From Necropsobacter massiliensis (GTDB lineage Bacteria > Pseudomonadota > Gammaproteobacteria > Enterobacterales > Pasteurellaceae), in assembly GCF_000827595.2 (NCBI RefSeq), contig NZ_LN776178.1, forward strand, positions 248,001-312,000: a DNA stretch of 64,000 nt, read 5' to 3'. Below the pieces are notes generated by a model that ran no database searches, had not been told where the DNA came from, and saw only the letters and a program-made list of their open reading frames with translations. Numbering within the stretch: position 1 is the first letter of the stretch; the number at the start of each line of letters is the position of its first letter. Position numbers and translations under genes: made by a program. Of the stretch, positions 36,961 to 47,622 are shown one piece after another.

Positions 36961-38133
36961 CTATTTGCGTGTTAACAACGTCAACACTTCATAATGCGCC
37001 GTATGTGGGAACATGTCGAAGAGCTGTATTTTCTGCATGCGGTATGCTTGCAAGTGGGCAAGATCTTTTGCCATTGAAACCGCGTTACAGCTGGAATAAA
37101 GAATAAAGTGCGGTTGTAATTGATTAAGAAATTGTGCTAATTGTGTGCCGAGACCGCGTCTGGGCGGGTTGACGATAAGTAGATCCGGGGTTTGTTTTTG
37201 GGCGAGGGCGAACTGTGCCGCATCCAATGACTGAAAGCTGACGTTTTTCAGGTTCAACTGGCGAGCGGATAAACCGGCAGCAAAAATTGCGGAAGGCGCG
37301 ATTTCAATACCTACCAGTTCGACCTCTTTACCTTGCCGTTGCAATATATGAGCGCAATGCAGCCCAAAGCCGCCAGCGCCGCAAAACAAATCCCAAATCG
37401 AACGAATGGGCAAATCTTTGACCCACTGCTGTGCGCTGCCGTATAATCCCTGGGCTACGCTCGGATTGGTCTGGAAAAACCCTTGCGGGCGCATAAATAG
37501 CGGAATATGGTTAAAACACTCGGGCAGGTTTTGTTTTTCGGTGAGAAAAATTTCCGTTTCGCCTTCCAAAATGGCGGCATGCTGAGATTGAATATTCACG
37601 CTGATCACTGTCAGTTGCGGCAGTTTTGTCTGCAAAGCGGGCAGTTCTCGTCGGATTAATGGTAGTTTGCCTTGCGAACGCAGGACAAAGCGTAGCATCA
37701 GATCACCGTTACTTTTGCTTTCGCTGAGCAGTATATATTTCAGCTCACCCTTTTGTTTCGCCGTATTGTAAGGAACCAGCCCGGCACGGGCGATAAAATC
37801 CTTTAAAACTGGAAAAACCGCATCGAAAGCGGCAGGGTAAAGCGGGCAATCGCATAAATCTACCGCACTGTGTGGATGTGTCGGATCCGGTAAGATGCCC
37901 AGCACAGGGCGTTCGACCGTGCCGCTCACTACCATTTTGGCTTTGTTGCGAAATCGGCTTAGCGGCGATGAGTAAGGTGTATGCCAAATCAGCGCGGATT
38001 GATCCAGTGTGGCGAGCTGCTGTTGTAGGTGGACGGTTTTGTCTGCCAACTGTTGTGCATAGGGTTTTTCCAACCATTGACAGGAGCGGCAGTCCTGTTG
38101 CCGGTAATGACGGCAGGGAATTGTAAGCGGCAT
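36961..38133 (-). CDS. rlmC: RlmC, 23S rRNA (uracil-747-C5) methyltransferase
   Basis: A 390-residue SAM-dependent RNA methyltransferase of the RumB/RlmC group. N-terminal cysteines Cys7, Cys15 and Cys18 plus DLCDCPLYP provide the [4Fe-4S] cluster. [16 protein letters not shown] is the SAM loop, and [12 protein letters not shown] plus [15 protein letters not shown] hold the catalytic Asp/Cys region. No TRAM domain is present at the N terminus, which favours RlmC over RlmD. It begins 2 bases after nagZ. Confidence 0.93.
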   Translation of the reverse strand: MPLTIPCRHYRQQDCRSCQWLEKPYAQQLADKTVHLQQQLATLDQSALIWHTPYSSPLSRFRNKAKMVVSGTVERPVLGILPDPTHPHSAVDLCDCPLYPAAFDAVFPVLKDFIARAGLVPYNTAKQKGELKYILLSESKSNGDLMLRFVLRSQGKLPLIRRELPALQTKLPQLTVISVNIQSQHAAILEGETEIFLTEKQNLPECFNHIPLFMRPQGFFQTNPSVAQGLYGSAQQWVKDLPIRSIWDLFCGAGGFGLHCAHILQRQGKEVELVGIEIAPSAIFAAGLSARQLNLKNVSFQSLDAAQFALAQKQTPDLLIVNPPRRGLGTQLAQFLNQLQPHFILYSSCNAVSMAKDLAHLQAYRMQKIQLFDMFPHTAHYEVLTLLTRK

Positions 38134-38135
38134 TA

Positions 38136-39179
38136 TTATTCCTTTGTTGCCAGCCAGTTTTGCTGAAGTGCGGTCAATTTTTTATGATTTTCTCGCCAAC
38201 GGGCAGAATGTTGCAGGTCATTCCAACGATATGTTTTTTGTTTAAATAACGCTTGTCGGCGCGCATGGCGTAATGCCGCTTGTTCTGTCGATTCCTGCAC
38301 GTTGAAGTGATCCAACACCTGAATTACGCCTTCCCGTTCATTGCACAGCAACAGTAAATCGCAGCCGGCGTGCAACGCTTGTTCGCAGCGGCTGACAAAA
38401 TCGCCCATAAAACCAGCACCTTGCATGCCCAAATCATCGGAGAAAATTGCGCCGCGGAAATCCAGTTGTTCGCGCAGCACCTGTTTCAGCCAGTAACGCG
38501 ATCCGCTGGCAGGTTGAGTATCGCATTGCGTGTAGATCACATGCGCCGGCATTATCGCATCTAAACAACCGTTTGCAATCAATTGGCGGAACGGTTGTAT
38601 ATCGCGGTTAAAAATTGTCTCCCGAGTGCGATTGTCATAAGGGGTTTCCAGATGAGAGTCCGCCGATACATGACCGTGCCCGGGAAAATGTTTGCCGGTC
38701 GCCGCCATACCCGCTTGATGCATTCCGGCGATAAACTGGGTGGCAAGGCGAATTGTCGGTTCACATTCGGTATGAAAGCTGCGATCGCCGATGGCTTTGC
38801 ATTGATGGCCGAGATCCAATACCGGCGCAAAACTTAAATCAATGCCAAGTGCGGTTATTTCGGTCGCCATTTGCCAACCCGCCTGTAACGCCGCGTCATT
38901 TTGTGCTGCCGGATCGTCAAGCAGTGCTGCGAATGCTTGCATGGCGGGCAGTTGGGTGAAACCGTGACGAAAACGTTGAACACGTCCGCCTTCCTGATCG
39001 ACGGTGATAAGCAGATCTTGTTTAACGCGGCGAATTGAATCGACCAGCGCTTGAATTTGCGTGCGATCATGAAAATTACGGCTGAATAAAATAACCCCGG
39101 CAACCAGCGGGTGCGATAATAATTCCGCGTCTTCCCGGGTCAATTCCTGACCTGTTAAGTCGATAAGCAGTGTGGACAT
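38136..39179 (-). CDS. nagZ: NagZ, beta-N-acetylhexosaminidase
   Basis: A 347-residue cytosolic GH3 enzyme that removes GlcNAc from anhydro-muropeptides during cell-wall recycling. [38 protein letters not shown] (catalytic His/Asp loop), [14 protein letters not shown] and [15 protein letters not shown] (nucleophile Asp) are present. Functionally linked to MltF in the same window, which releases such muropeptides. It lies in the hinT-ycfL-nagZ-rlmC run on the minus strand. Confidence 0.97.
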   Translation of the reverse strand: MSTLLIDLTGQELTREDAELLSHPLVAGVILFSRNFHDRTQIQALVDSIRRVKQDLLITVDQEGGRVQRFRHGFTQLPAMQAFAALLDDPAAQNDAALQAGWQMATEITALGIDLSFAPVLDLGHQCKAIGDRSFHTECEPTIRLATQFIAGMHQAGMAATGKHFPGHGHVSADSHLETPYDNRTRETIFNRDIQPFRQLIANGCLDAIMPAHVIYTQCDTQPASGSRYWLKQVLREQLDFRGAIFSDDLGMQGAGFMGDFVSRCEQALHAGCDLLLLCNEREGVIQVLDHFNVQESTEQAALRHARRQALFKQKTYRWNDLQHSARWRENHKKLTALQQNWLATKE

Positions 39180-39187
39180 GATAATCC

Positions 39188-39547
39188 TTATTTTAAGCGT
39201 AAATACAGACGATAGTTGACACTTTCAGTGGTCGGGCGGAGCAATTCCAGTTCCGTCCGTTGCTTTTGTTGCAGTGTGACGGACGGTGAGGATGCCGCAG
39301 TGTCGTCCGCATTTTGTGTGACTCCGTTTTTGTCATACCAGAAAAAAGTGTAAGAGACGGTAACCGGCTGAGCGGATTTGTTTTTTATCCAAGCGGAATC
39401 CGGCTCGGCGGCAGCGTCGATTAACGCCGCCAGCTCGGATTCCATATTCAGAATCGGTTTTGTACTATGTACCAGATTGGGCGCCGGGGTCGAACCGCAA
39501 GCGGTCAGCAGTAAACCGAGTGCTATACAGGAAAGTGATTTAATCAT
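39188..39547 (-). CDS. ycfL: YcfL-like lipoprotein (DUF1425 family)
   Basis: A 119-residue protein with a lipoprotein signal [19 protein letters not shown]. The mature part has [24 protein letters not shown], a beta-rich pattern seen in YcfL proteins. Its position between hinT and nagZ is the same as ycfL in E. coli, which strengthens the call. Its start overlaps the hinT stop (TAATG). Function unknown; in enterics it neighbours the PBP1b activator LpoB, which I do not see here. Confidence 0.75.
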   Translation of the reverse strand: MIKSLSCIALGLLLTACGSTPAPNLVHSTKPILNMESELAALIDAAAEPDSAWIKNKSAQPVTVSYTFFWYDKNGVTQNADDTAASSPSVTLQQKQRTELELLRPTTESVNYRLYLRLK

Positions 39548-39897
39548 TATTTTGCCAGCATTTTGCCTAGGGGTTCACCGCCGACCAAGTGCATATGCAG
39601 ATGGAATACTTCTTGTCCGCCGTGTTCGTTGCAGTTAACGATTAAGCGATAGCCGTCTTGGGCAATGCCTTCCCGTTTCGCCAATTGGGCGGCAACGGTA
39701 AACAGTCGTCCCAAGCTGATTTCATCCTGTGCGGTAACATCGTTAACTGTCGCAATCGGTTTGTTCGGGATAATCAGTATATGCGTTTTGGCTTGTGGCG
39801 ATATATCTCGAAAAGCGGTGACCAGCTCGTCTTGATAGACGATATCGGCGGGGATTTCTTTACGGATGATTTTACTGAAAATCGTTTCTTCTGCCAT
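39547..39897 (-). CDS. hinT: HinT, purine nucleoside phosphoramidase (HIT family)
   Basis: A 116-residue HIT-family hydrolase that cleaves AMP-lysine-like phosphoramidates. The histidine triad is HLHMHLVGG near residues 99-107. [44 protein letters not shown] is the conserved N-terminal half. AAGGATA precedes the ATG. First gene of the hinT-ycfL-nagZ-rlmC run. Confidence 0.96.
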   Translation of the reverse strand: MAEETIFSKIIRKEIPADIVYQDELVTAFRDISPQAKTHILIIPNKPIATVNDVTAQDEISLGRLFTVAAQLAKREGIAQDGYRLIVNCNEHGGQEVFHLHMHLVGGEPLGKMLAK

Positions 39898-39981
39898 GGT
39901 AATATCCTTTGTTTATAGCGGGAGCTGCGAAGAATATTTTTAACAGAAAATCAGTAAAATAGCAATTTGAGAAAAATATTC

Positions 39982-39996
39982 GTTAACGTAATGTTA
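39982..39996 (+). promoter_or_regulatory. ArcA-like box 1 upstream of focA
   Basis: GTTAACGTAATGTTA resembles the ArcA-P consensus GTTAATTAAATGTTA (differences only in the central bases). It lies 149 bases upstream of the focA start. Confidence 0.55.
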
Positions 39997-40000
39997 ACCA

Positions 40001-40020
40001 AAAGATCGGACTCGATCTTT
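40001..40020. promoter_or_regulatory. 8-bp palindrome between the ArcA-like boxes
   Basis: AAAGATCG / CGATCTTT are perfect arms with a 4-base centre, exactly between the two ArcA-like boxes. It could be a separate operator or the residue of a terminator; no T-run follows it on the plus strand. Confidence 0.4.
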
Positions 40021-40023
40021 AAT

Positions 40024-40038
40024 GTTAAGTGAATGTTA
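40024..40038 (+). promoter_or_regulatory. ArcA-like box 2 upstream of focA
   Basis: GTTAAGTGAATGTTA, a second close match to the ArcA-P consensus in the same direction, 42 bases after the first (four helical turns). Confidence 0.55.
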
Positions 40039-40144
40039 AATAAGGCTGTTTCTAAAAAAATTTATAAAAAATAAAAAATTTTTTAGTTTAAAGTTTTGTC
40101 CGAATGCCTTAAAATGGACGCAGTGAATTCTTGTGGGATATATA

Positions 40145-40999
40145 ATGAAAACGGAAAACTCAATTAGCCTAATGGCGACCCCGACAGAAATGGCTCAAAT
40201 CGGCGAAGATGTCGGTGTTTATAAAGCCAGTAAAAACCAATTCTACTCTTTCTTATCTGCCATTTCAGCTGGCGCCTTTATCGCCCTCGCATTTATCTTC
40301 TACACTACAACTCAAACCGGCAGTGCCGGCGCACCTTGGGGATTAACTAAACTGGTTGGCGGCTTGGTTTTTTCAATCGGCGTGATTATGGTCGTGGTGT
40401 GCGGTTCCGAATTATTCACCTCTTCAACCATGACCTTAGTGGCGCGCGCCAGTGGACGAATTAATACCTTTCAGATGCTGCGCAATTGGGTCGTTGTGTA
40501 TTGCGGTAACTTTGTGGGGGCTACGGTAATTGTCCTGCTGGTATGGTTTGCGGGGCAAACGATGGCGGCTGACGGTCAATGGGGACTGACCATTTTGAAC
40601 ACCGCGCAGCACAAAATCCACCATACTTGGCTTGAAGCCTTCTGTTTAGGCATTCTGTGTAATATCATGGTGTGTATCGCTATTTGGATGGCGTATGCGG
40701 GCAAGACCTTAACCGATAAAGCCTTTATTATGATTTTGCCGATCGGATTGTTTGTGGCGTCCGGCTTTGAGCATAGCGTGGCGAATATGTTTATGATTCC
40801 GATGGGAATATTCACTGCGCATTGCAGTCCGGCGGAATTCTGGCAGGCGATTGACATGGATCCGGCGCAGTTTGCGGATCTGGACGTTTATCATTTTGTT
40901 GTAAAAAATCTCATTCCCGTTACCTTGGGCAATATCGTCGGTGGCGGAGTTTGTATCGCATTGTTGCAGTGGTTTACTAATAAACCGCATGCACATTAG
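40145..40999 (+). CDS. focA: FocA, formate channel
   Basis: A 284-residue formate/nitrite-family pentameric channel with six membrane helices. QFYSFLSAISAGAFIALAFIFYTTT, GLVFSIGVIMVVVCGSELFTSSTM and ASGFEHSVANMFMIPMGI are the family motifs. It exports or re-imports the formate made by PflB. A GTG four codons earlier is open, but ATG 40145 is chosen, with GGGA 7 bases before it. pflB follows after 78 bases. Confidence 0.97.
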   Translation: MKTENSISLMATPTEMAQIGEDVGVYKASKNQFYSFLSAISAGAFIALAFIFYTTTQTGSAGAPWGLTKLVGGLVFSIGVIMVVVCGSELFTSSTMTLVARASGRINTFQMLRNWVVVYCGNFVGATVIVLLVWFAGQTMAADGQWGLTILNTAQHKIHHTWLEAFCLGILCNIMVCIAIWMAYAGKTLTDKAFIMILPIGLFVASGFEHSVANMFMIPMGIFTAHCSPAEFWQAIDMDPAQFADLDVYHFVVKNLIPVTLGNIVGGGVCIALLQWFTNKPHAH

Positions 41000-41077
41000 T
41001 TTAGGGGTAAGAGCGGTTGATTTTTGCGCCGTTTTTACATTGTTGAAATTTATCTACTAGAGAAGGAAGTTATAGCA

Positions 41078-43390
41078 ATGACTCAATTAACAGAAGCTCA
41101 ACAGAAAGCGTGGGAAGGGTTTGTTCCGGGAGACTGGCAGACCGAAGTAAACGTACGTGATTTTATCCAAAAAAACTATACGCCTTATGAGGGTGATGAA
41201 TCATTCCTTGCGGACGCCACCGAAGCGACCACCGCATTGTGGAATGATGTTATGGAAAAAATTAAAGTTGAGAACCAAACACACGAACCGTATGACATTG
41301 ATACCGACACACCATCAACCATTACTTCACACAAACCGGGTTATATCAATAAAGCATTGGAAAAAATCGTCGGTTTGCAGACTGATGCTCCGTTAAAACG
41401 CGCAATTATGCCGTTCGGCGGTATTAAAATGGTGAAAGGCTCATGTCAGGTTTATCGTCGCGAGCTGAAACCTGAAATCGAACATATCTTTACCGAATAT
41501 CGCAAAACTCACAACCAAGGGGTATTTGACGTTTATACACCAGATATTCTGCGCTGCCGTAAATCCGGCGTGATTACCGGTCTTCCTGATGCTTATGGCC
41601 GTGGTCGTATTATCGGTGACTATCGTCGTTTGGCGGTATATGGTGTAGATTTCTTAATGAAAGATAAATTCAAACAATTTACTTCATTACAGTCTCGTCT
41701 GGAAAGCGGCGAAGATATTCAGGCAACTATTCAGCTGCGTGAAGAAATTGCTGAACAGCATCGTGCATTAGGCAAAATCAAAGAAATGGCAGCGTCTTAC
41801 GGTTGTGATATTTCCAATCCAGCAACTAACGCGCAGGAAGCGGTACAATGGACTTATTTTGCTTATCTTGCGGCGGTTAAATCGCAAAACGGTGCGGCGA
41901 TGTCATTCGGTCGTGTATCCAGCTTCTTGGATATTTATATCGAACGTGACTTGAAAGCCGGTAAAATCACTGAACAGCAAGCGCAGGAATTAATCGACCA
42001 TTTAGTCATGAAATTGCGTATGGTACGTTTCTTGCGTACACCTGAATACGATCAATTATTCTCCGGCGACCCGATGTGGGCAACCGAAACCTTAGCTGGT
42101 ATGGGCTTAGACGGTCGTACGCTGGTGACTAAAAACAGCTTCCGTATGCTGCACACCCTGTACACAATGGGACCGTCACCTGAACCGAACTTGACTATTC
42201 TGTGGTCGGAACAGCTGCCTGAAGCGTTCAAACGTTTCTGTGCCAAAGTTTCTATTGATACCTCATCTGTACAATATGAAAACGATGATTTAATGCGTCC
42301 TGATTTCAATAACGACGACTATGCGATTGCTTGCTGCGTAAGCCCGATGGTTGTGGGTAAACAAATGCAGTTCTTCGGCGCCCGTGCAAACTTGGCGAAA
42401 ACGTTGCTATATGCAATCAACGGCGGTATTGATGAAAAATCCGGCGTGCAAGTTGGTCCGAAAACAGCACCTATCACTGATGAAGTGCTGAATTTCGATA
42501 CCGTTATGGATCGGATGGATCACTTTATGGATTGGTTGGCAACTCAGTATGTGACCGCACTGAACATCATTCACTTTATGCACGATAAATATGCCTATGA
42601 AGCGGCGTTAATGGCGTTCCATGATCGTGATGTATTCCGTACCATGGCTTGTGGTATTGCCGGACTTTCCGTAGCGGCCGACTCACTGGCGGCAATCAAA
42701 TACGCTAAAGTGAAACCAGTTCGCGGCGATATTAAAGATAAAGACGGTAATGTTGTTGCGTCCAATGTAGCGGTTGACTTTGAAATTGAAGGCGAATATC
42801 CGCAATTCGGTAACAACGACAGCCGGGTGGATGATTTAGCGGTTGATTTGGTCGAACGTTTCATGAAGAAAATTCAGACTCACAAAACATACCGCAATGC
42901 GACTCCGACACAATCTGTGCTGACAATCACCTCTAACGTGGTGTATGGTAAGAAAACCGGTAATACTCCGGACGGTCGTCGTGCCGGCGCACCATTCGGA
43001 CCGGGCGCAAACCCAATGCACGGACGTGACCAGAAAGGTGCGGTAGCATCCCTGACCTCTGTGGCCAAACTGCCGTTTGCTTATGCGAAAGATGGTATTT
43101 CTTATACCTTCTCTATCGTTCCAAACGCATTAGGTAAAGATATTGATGCGCAAAAACGCAATCTTGCTGGCTTAATGGACGGTTACTTCCATCACGAAGC
43201 GACAGTAGAAGGCGGTCAGCACCTGAACGTGAACGTATTAAATCGTGAAACCTTACTGGATGCGATCGATCATCCTGAGAAATATCCTCAGCTGACAATC
43301 CGTGTTTCCGGTTATGCTGTGCGTTTCAACTCCTTGACCAGAGAACAACAGCAAGACGTCATTACCCGTACATTTACTCAGTCAATGTAA
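41078..43390 (+). CDS. pflB: Pyruvate formate-lyase
   Basis: A 770-residue glycyl-radical enzyme converting pyruvate and CoA to acetyl-CoA and formate in anaerobic metabolism. The catalytic cysteine pair is Cys419-Cys420 (AIACCVSPM) and the radical glycine Gly745 in [12 protein letters not shown], 25 residues from the end. The frame opens 18 codons earlier, but ATG 41078 has AAGGAAG 9 bases upstream and matches the family. PflA (44563) installs the radical and GrcA (32157) can rescue it after oxygen damage. Base use is even and the gene looks highly expressed. Confidence 0.98.
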   Translation: MTQLTEAQQKAWEGFVPGDWQTEVNVRDFIQKNYTPYEGDESFLADATEATTALWNDVMEKIKVENQTHEPYDIDTDTPSTITSHKPGYINKALEKIVGLQTDAPLKRAIMPFGGIKMVKGSCQVYRRELKPEIEHIFTEYRKTHNQGVFDVYTPDILRCRKSGVITGLPDAYGRGRIIGDYRRLAVYGVDFLMKDKFKQFTSLQSRLESGEDIQATIQLREEIAEQHRALGKIKEMAASYGCDISNPATNAQEAVQWTYFAYLAAVKSQNGAAMSFGRVSSFLDIYIERDLKAGKITEQQAQELIDHLVMKLRMVRFLRTPEYDQLFSGDPMWATETLAGMGLDGRTLVTKNSFRMLHTLYTMGPSPEPNLTILWSEQLPEAFKRFCAKVSIDTSSVQYENDDLMRPDFNNDDYAIACCVSPMVVGKQMQFFGARANLAKTLLYAINGGIDEKSGVQVGPKTAPITDEVLNFDTVMDRMDHFMDWLATQYVTALNIIHFMHDKYAYEAALMAFHDRDVFRTMACGIAGLSVAADSLAAIKYAKVKPVRGDIKDKDGNVVASNVAVDFEIEGEYPQFGNNDSRVDDLAVDLVERFMKKIQTHKTYRNATPTQSVLTITSNVVYGKKTGNTPDGRRAGAPFGPGANPMHGRDQKGAVASLTSVAKLPFAYAKDGISYTFSIVPNALGKDIDAQKRNLAGLMDGYFHHEATVEGGQHLNVNVLNRETLLDAIDHPEKYPQLTIRVSGYAVRFNSLTREQQQDVITRTFTQSM

Positions 43391-43404
43391 TCGGTTGATG
43401 ATAA

Positions 43405-43484
43405 GGTGATGAGTGTTAATTATGTAAGGCGGTTTTATCATAATGACTTGTGCTGAGGCGGTATATTCGGCACTGCTCATCACC
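43405..43484 (+). ncRNA. Structured segment after pflB (candidate 3'-UTR RNA)
   Basis: GGTGATGAG (43405-43413) and CTCATCACC (43476-43484) form a perfect 9-bp closing stem. Inside it ATTATG (43419-43424) and CATAAT (43439-43444) form a second hairpin, leaving room for a third element before the closing arm. There is no ORF. It starts 14 bases after the pflB stop. Whether it is a 3'-UTR structure, a small RNA or a leader of hel is not decided. Confidence 0.4.
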
Positions 43485-43503
43485 GAATAAGATAATTTAT
43501 TGC

Positions 43504-43549
43504 TAAGGGAACATATATGAAATATATTGTTCCCTTACATTTATGTAAG
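43504..43549 (+). promoter_or_regulatory. Overlapping hairpins in the pflB-hel gap
   Basis: TAAGGGAACA.. and ..TGTTCCCTTA form a 10-bp stem extended by AT pairs with one bulge (43504-43537). CTTACAT / ATGTAAG (43534-43549) form a second stem that shares the last four bases of the first, so the two compete. No T-run follows directly. Confidence 0.45.
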
Positions 43550-43595
43550 TTGTAAACGTTGTATTCAGTTGTCCATTTATTATTCATCACACTAA

Positions 43596-44435
<840 letters not shown>

Positions 44436-44464
44436 TATCAGCGAGTTTTAGCCCGCATTACCTT

Positions 44465-44500
44465 GAAAATTCCCCTTTATTCCAACAGAGGGGAATTTTC
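44465..44500 (+). terminator. Terminator of hel
   Basis: GAAAATTCCCCT / AGGGGAATTTTC, a perfect 12-bp stem with a 12-base loop. The T-run is part of the right arm. Confidence 0.75.
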
Positions 44501-44562
44501 CCGTATTATGCTATCGATTTTTACTTTATTTTCTACTCAGCTATTTATTAATAAGGAACATT

Positions 44563-45303
44563 ATGTCTGTTGTGGCTCGTTATCATTCTTATGAATCCTG
44601 CGGAACCGTTGATGGTCCGGGAATTCGTTTTATCCTGTTTTTACAAGGCTGTCTGATGCGTTGTAAATATTGCCATAATCGCGACACTTGGGATTTACAC
44701 GGCGGCAAAGAAATTACCGTCGAAGAACTTATGAAAGAAGTGGTGACCTATCGCCATTTTATGAACGCGTCGGGCGGTGGCGTTACCGCCTCCGGTGGCG
44801 AGGCGATTTTGCAGGCGGAATTCGTACGCGACTGGTTCAGAGCCTGTAAGGCGAACGGAATTCATACCTGCCTGGATACCAACGGGTTTGTGCGTCATTA
44901 TGATCATGTCATTGATGAATTACTGGATGTGACCGATCTGGTTTTGCTGGATTTAAAAGAATTAAATGACAAAATTCATCAAAACCTGATTGGCGTACCG
45001 AATAAACGCACATTGGAATTTGCCAAATATCTGCAAAAACGCAATCAAAAAGTTTGGATCCGCTATGTTGTGGTACCCGGCTGGACGGACAACGATCACG
45101 ATGTAAATATGCTGGGGCAGTTTATTCAAGGCATGACAAATATCGAAAAAGTCGAATTGCTGCCGTATCATCGTCTGGGCGCACATAAATGGGAAGCTAT
45201 GGGCGAAAAATATGAGCTGGAAGATGTCAAACCGCCGACAAAAGAATCCCTTGAGCATATCAAGCAAATTCTGGAAGGTTACGGCCATATTGTAAAATAT
45301 TAA
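44563..45303 (+). CDS. pflA: PflA, pyruvate formate-lyase activating enzyme
   Basis: A 246-residue radical-SAM enzyme that creates the glycyl radical on PflB (and GrcA). The [4Fe-4S] motif is Cys30-x3-Cys34-x2-Cys37 ([12 protein letters not shown]). [14 protein letters not shown] is the SAM-binding GGE region and [11 protein letters not shown] with [12 protein letters not shown] the conserved C-terminal part. AAGGAA precedes the ATG. After its stop, two opposed uptake signals (45335 and 45405) are 61 bases apart and give at most a weak terminator; the rest of the gap to 45522 holds nothing I recognise. Confidence 0.97.
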   Translation: MSVVARYHSYESCGTVDGPGIRFILFLQGCLMRCKYCHNRDTWDLHGGKEITVEELMKEVVTYRHFMNASGGGVTASGGEAILQAEFVRDWFRACKANGIHTCLDTNGFVRHYDHVIDELLDVTDLVLLDLKELNDKIHQNLIGVPNKRTLEFAKYLQKRNQKVWIRYVVVPGWTDNDHDVNMLGQFIQGMTNIEKVELLPYHRLGAHKWEAMGEKYELEDVKPPTKESLEHIKQILEGYGHIVKY

Positions 45304-45522
45304 GTCGGCCCTCGCCGATAGAAGCCGATAGAAAAAGTGCGGTGGATATTGCGCCGGTTTTGTTCAGTTAATGCGGATAGCGGACAAAAACATGATAAAA
45401 AACGACCGCACTTTTTTGCTTTTATTTCTTCTGAGCGCAAACTCGCCGCCACCGCTTGTCGGCGCGTTTACTAACCAAGCACTGCGTAGTAAACAAGGTC
45501 AGGGAGGGATTGTCGCTTTCGC

Positions 45523-46029
45523 TTAAACCTGATATTTCGTCTTATCACCAATGTCAAAATGCAGTGGCATGCGCCATTTCTGTATCGCCAGTAGTAAGAA
45601 TAAAACAGCGCTGATTAAAGCCAGCAGTTGTGCAGCCAAGGTCAACTCAAATAGCGCACAAAACCACAATAATGCCAGAAATACCGGTTGCAGGTTCAGG
45701 CAGAATACCTTAAAACAAAAATATTCTTTGTATGCCAGCCCGCCCAGCGTTACGAATGCTGCGCCCAGCGCCAGTTCATGCAAGCCGAATAAGTGGCACA
45801 ACAGGGCACTCCATGTGGCGAATTGTAACAATAAACGAAAGTGTTTCAGATAAATGTGTAGGGATGAGGCACATAGCATGGCGGCGATTAACAGTCCCGG
45901 ATAGGCGAATTCGGTGTAATAGGGCAAAAGTGCGGTGCTAATCGCAGCTAAAACGAAGCCGCTGCGGTATAACATCACGGTAAGATAATCCCAGAAATCC
46001 ATCGGGGATTTAATATGCGGATCTGCCAT
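45523..46029 (-). CDS. Integral membrane protein, possibly DUF2301
   Basis: A 168-residue protein with about five to six membrane segments, starting MADPHIKSPMDFWDYLTVMLYRSGFVLAAIS. The YKEYFCFKVFCLNLQPVFLALLW segment resembles what I remember of the DUF2301 family of membrane proteins; this match is from memory and unsure. No function is known. AAGGAGA is well placed before the ATG. It follows lpxH by 18 bases and is probably co-transcribed with it. An uptake signal lies within it near 45930. Confidence 0.7.
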   Translation of the reverse strand: MADPHIKSPMDFWDYLTVMLYRSGFVLAAISTALLPYYTEFAYPGLLIAAMLCASSLHIYLKHFRLLLQFATWSALLCHLFGLHELALGAAFVTLGGLAYKEYFCFKVFCLNLQPVFLALLWFCALFELTLAAQLLALISAVLFLLLAIQKWRMPLHFDIGDKTKYQV

Positions 46030-46047
46030 TATGTTCTCCTTTTTAAT

Positions 46048-46761
46048 TTAATGTTCGTTGATAAAGTGCAAATCGTGCGCGCAAACCTCCAAAACGGAGT
46101 TGGTTTCGCCCCAATCGCCCAGTACGATGCGGGTAAAGTGCGGTTCGATTTTATGGATATTTTGCCGGTGCGTATGCCCGTGGATCATTTGGCAGACATT
46201 AAACTGTCGGAAAATGTGTAGCACAAAATCCGCGCTGACATCCATAATCTGCTCGGCTTTTTGTTTTTTATCCGCCTGGCTTTTGGCACGAATTTTTTCC
46301 GCGATTTTCAACCGCACTTTTAACGGTAGGTGCAAAAACAGCCACTGACGCCATTTTTGCTGCACTTTCTTACGATATTGTTGATAGGCGGTATCTTCCG
46401 TACAAAGTGTGTCGCCATGACAAAGCAATGTCGGCGTGCCGTATAAATCAATGAGCTGATAGGTCGGCAGCAGTTGTAAACCGCAGCTGCGGGCAAAGCG
46501 TTCGCCGAGCAGAAAATCTCGATTGCCATGAATAAAATAACATGCAACGCCGCTATCCGTCAGTTGTTTGATATGATGTTTGACCAGTTCGATCAGTGTC
46601 GATTGTTCGTCATCGCCGATCCAAAAATCAAATAAGTCGCCTAAAATATACAGCTTTTCTGCCTGCGGCGCTTTTTGCTGCATAAAATCGGTAAACAGAC
46701 GGGTTAAGTGCGGTCGGTTTTCGCTGAGATGTAAATCCGCAATAAAATAGGTTTTTTTCAT
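46048..46761 (-). CDS. lpxH: LpxH, UDP-2,3-diacylglucosamine pyrophosphohydrolase
   Basis: A 237-residue calcineurin-like metallophosphoesterase of lipid A synthesis that makes lipid X. Metal motifs: [37 protein letters not shown], and the late [13 protein letters not shown]. Peripheral inner-membrane enzyme. Three uptake signals lie inside the gene. It is divergent from plsC (111 bases between starts), so lipid A and phospholipid synthesis genes share this intergenic region. Confidence 0.97.
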   Translation of the reverse strand: MKKTYFIADLHLSENRPHLTRLFTDFMQQKAPQAEKLYILGDLFDFWIGDDEQSTLIELVKHHIKQLTDSGVACYFIHGNRDFLLGERFARSCGLQLLPTYQLIDLYGTPTLLCHGDTLCTEDTAYQQYRKKVQQKWRQWLFLHLPLKVRLKIAEKIRAKSQADKKQKAEQIMDVSADFVLHIFRQFNVCQMIHGHTHRQNIHKIEPHFTRIVLGDWGETNSVLEVCAHDLHFINEH

Positions 46762-46872
46762 AAATATCGGTGATCTGATTTTTTTCCGTAGAGTATCATT
46801 TTTTCTCCTGATTTCTACACATATTTAGCTATTTTCGCTATACTTGAGCAAATTTTTTTCGAGTGCTGAATT

Positions 46873-47604
46873 ATGCTAAAAATTCTCAGAATTATTGTCA
46901 TTACTTTTTGTTGTATTTTAATTTGCCTATTAGGTACGGTTTATTCTTTTATCCGCTTTAAAAATCCGAGCAATGTTGGGGTGGTGGCTCGCTGGTTCGG
47001 GCGTTTATACCCGTTGTTCGGGCTGGAAGTGGAACATCGTTTCCCGTCGGATGCTGACAATGTCGGTCCCTGCATTTATATCGGTAATCATCAGAATAAC
47101 TATGATATGGTGACGATTTCCTATATGGTGATGCCGCGCACTGTGAGTGTCGGAAAAAAGAGCCTGATTTGGGTGCCGTTTTTCGGCATTTTATATTGGG
47201 CGACCGGCAATATTTTTCTGGATCGCGATAACCGCGCCAAAGCGCACAGTACAATGACCGAACTGGCACGTCGCATTCATGCCGACAATTTATCCATTTG
47301 GATGTTTCCGGAAGGCACCCGTAGCCGCGGGCGCGGATTACTGCCGTTTAAAACCGGCGCCTTTTATGCCGCTATCGCCGCCGGCGTGCCGATTGTGCCG
47401 GTCGTGTGTTCCACTACCCATAATCAGGTGGATCTTAACCGTCTGCATAACGGCAAAGTGATTTGTGAGATTTTAGCGCCGGTTGATACCTCAGGTTATA
47501 CCAAAGAAAATGTGCGCGAGTTGGCGGAACATTGTTATCAGATTATGCAGCGTCGTATCGCCGAGCTGGATGCGGAACTGGCGCAGTCCAAGCCGCAGGT
47601 TTAA
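46873..47604 (+). CDS. plsC: PlsC, 1-acyl-sn-glycerol-3-phosphate acyltransferase
   Basis: A 243-residue membrane acyltransferase of phospholipid synthesis. One N-terminal membrane helix, then the HX4D motif NHQNNYDM, FLDRDNRAKA, and FPEGTRSRGRGLLPFKTGAFY, followed by VPIVPVVCSTTH. Makes phosphatidic acid from lysophosphatidic acid. ftsP follows after 18 bases, the same plsC-ftsP order as in enterics. Confidence 0.96.
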   Translation: MLKILRIIVITFCCILICLLGTVYSFIRFKNPSNVGVVARWFGRLYPLFGLEVEHRFPSDADNVGPCIYIGNHQNNYDMVTISYMVMPRTVSVGKKSLIWVPFFGILYWATGNIFLDRDNRAKAHSTMTELARRIHADNLSIWMFPEGTRSRGRGLLPFKTGAFYAAIAAGVPIVPVVCSTTHNQVDLNRLHNGKVICEILAPVDTSGYTKENVRELAEHCYQIMQRRIAELDAELAQSKPQV

Positions 47605-47622
47605 TTCTCACAGGTGTAGCGC

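Noticed and set aside
43504-43537. Hairpin after pflB read as a simple terminator
   Set aside because: The stem is good but no T-run follows on the plus strand; kept as a regulatory candidate instead.
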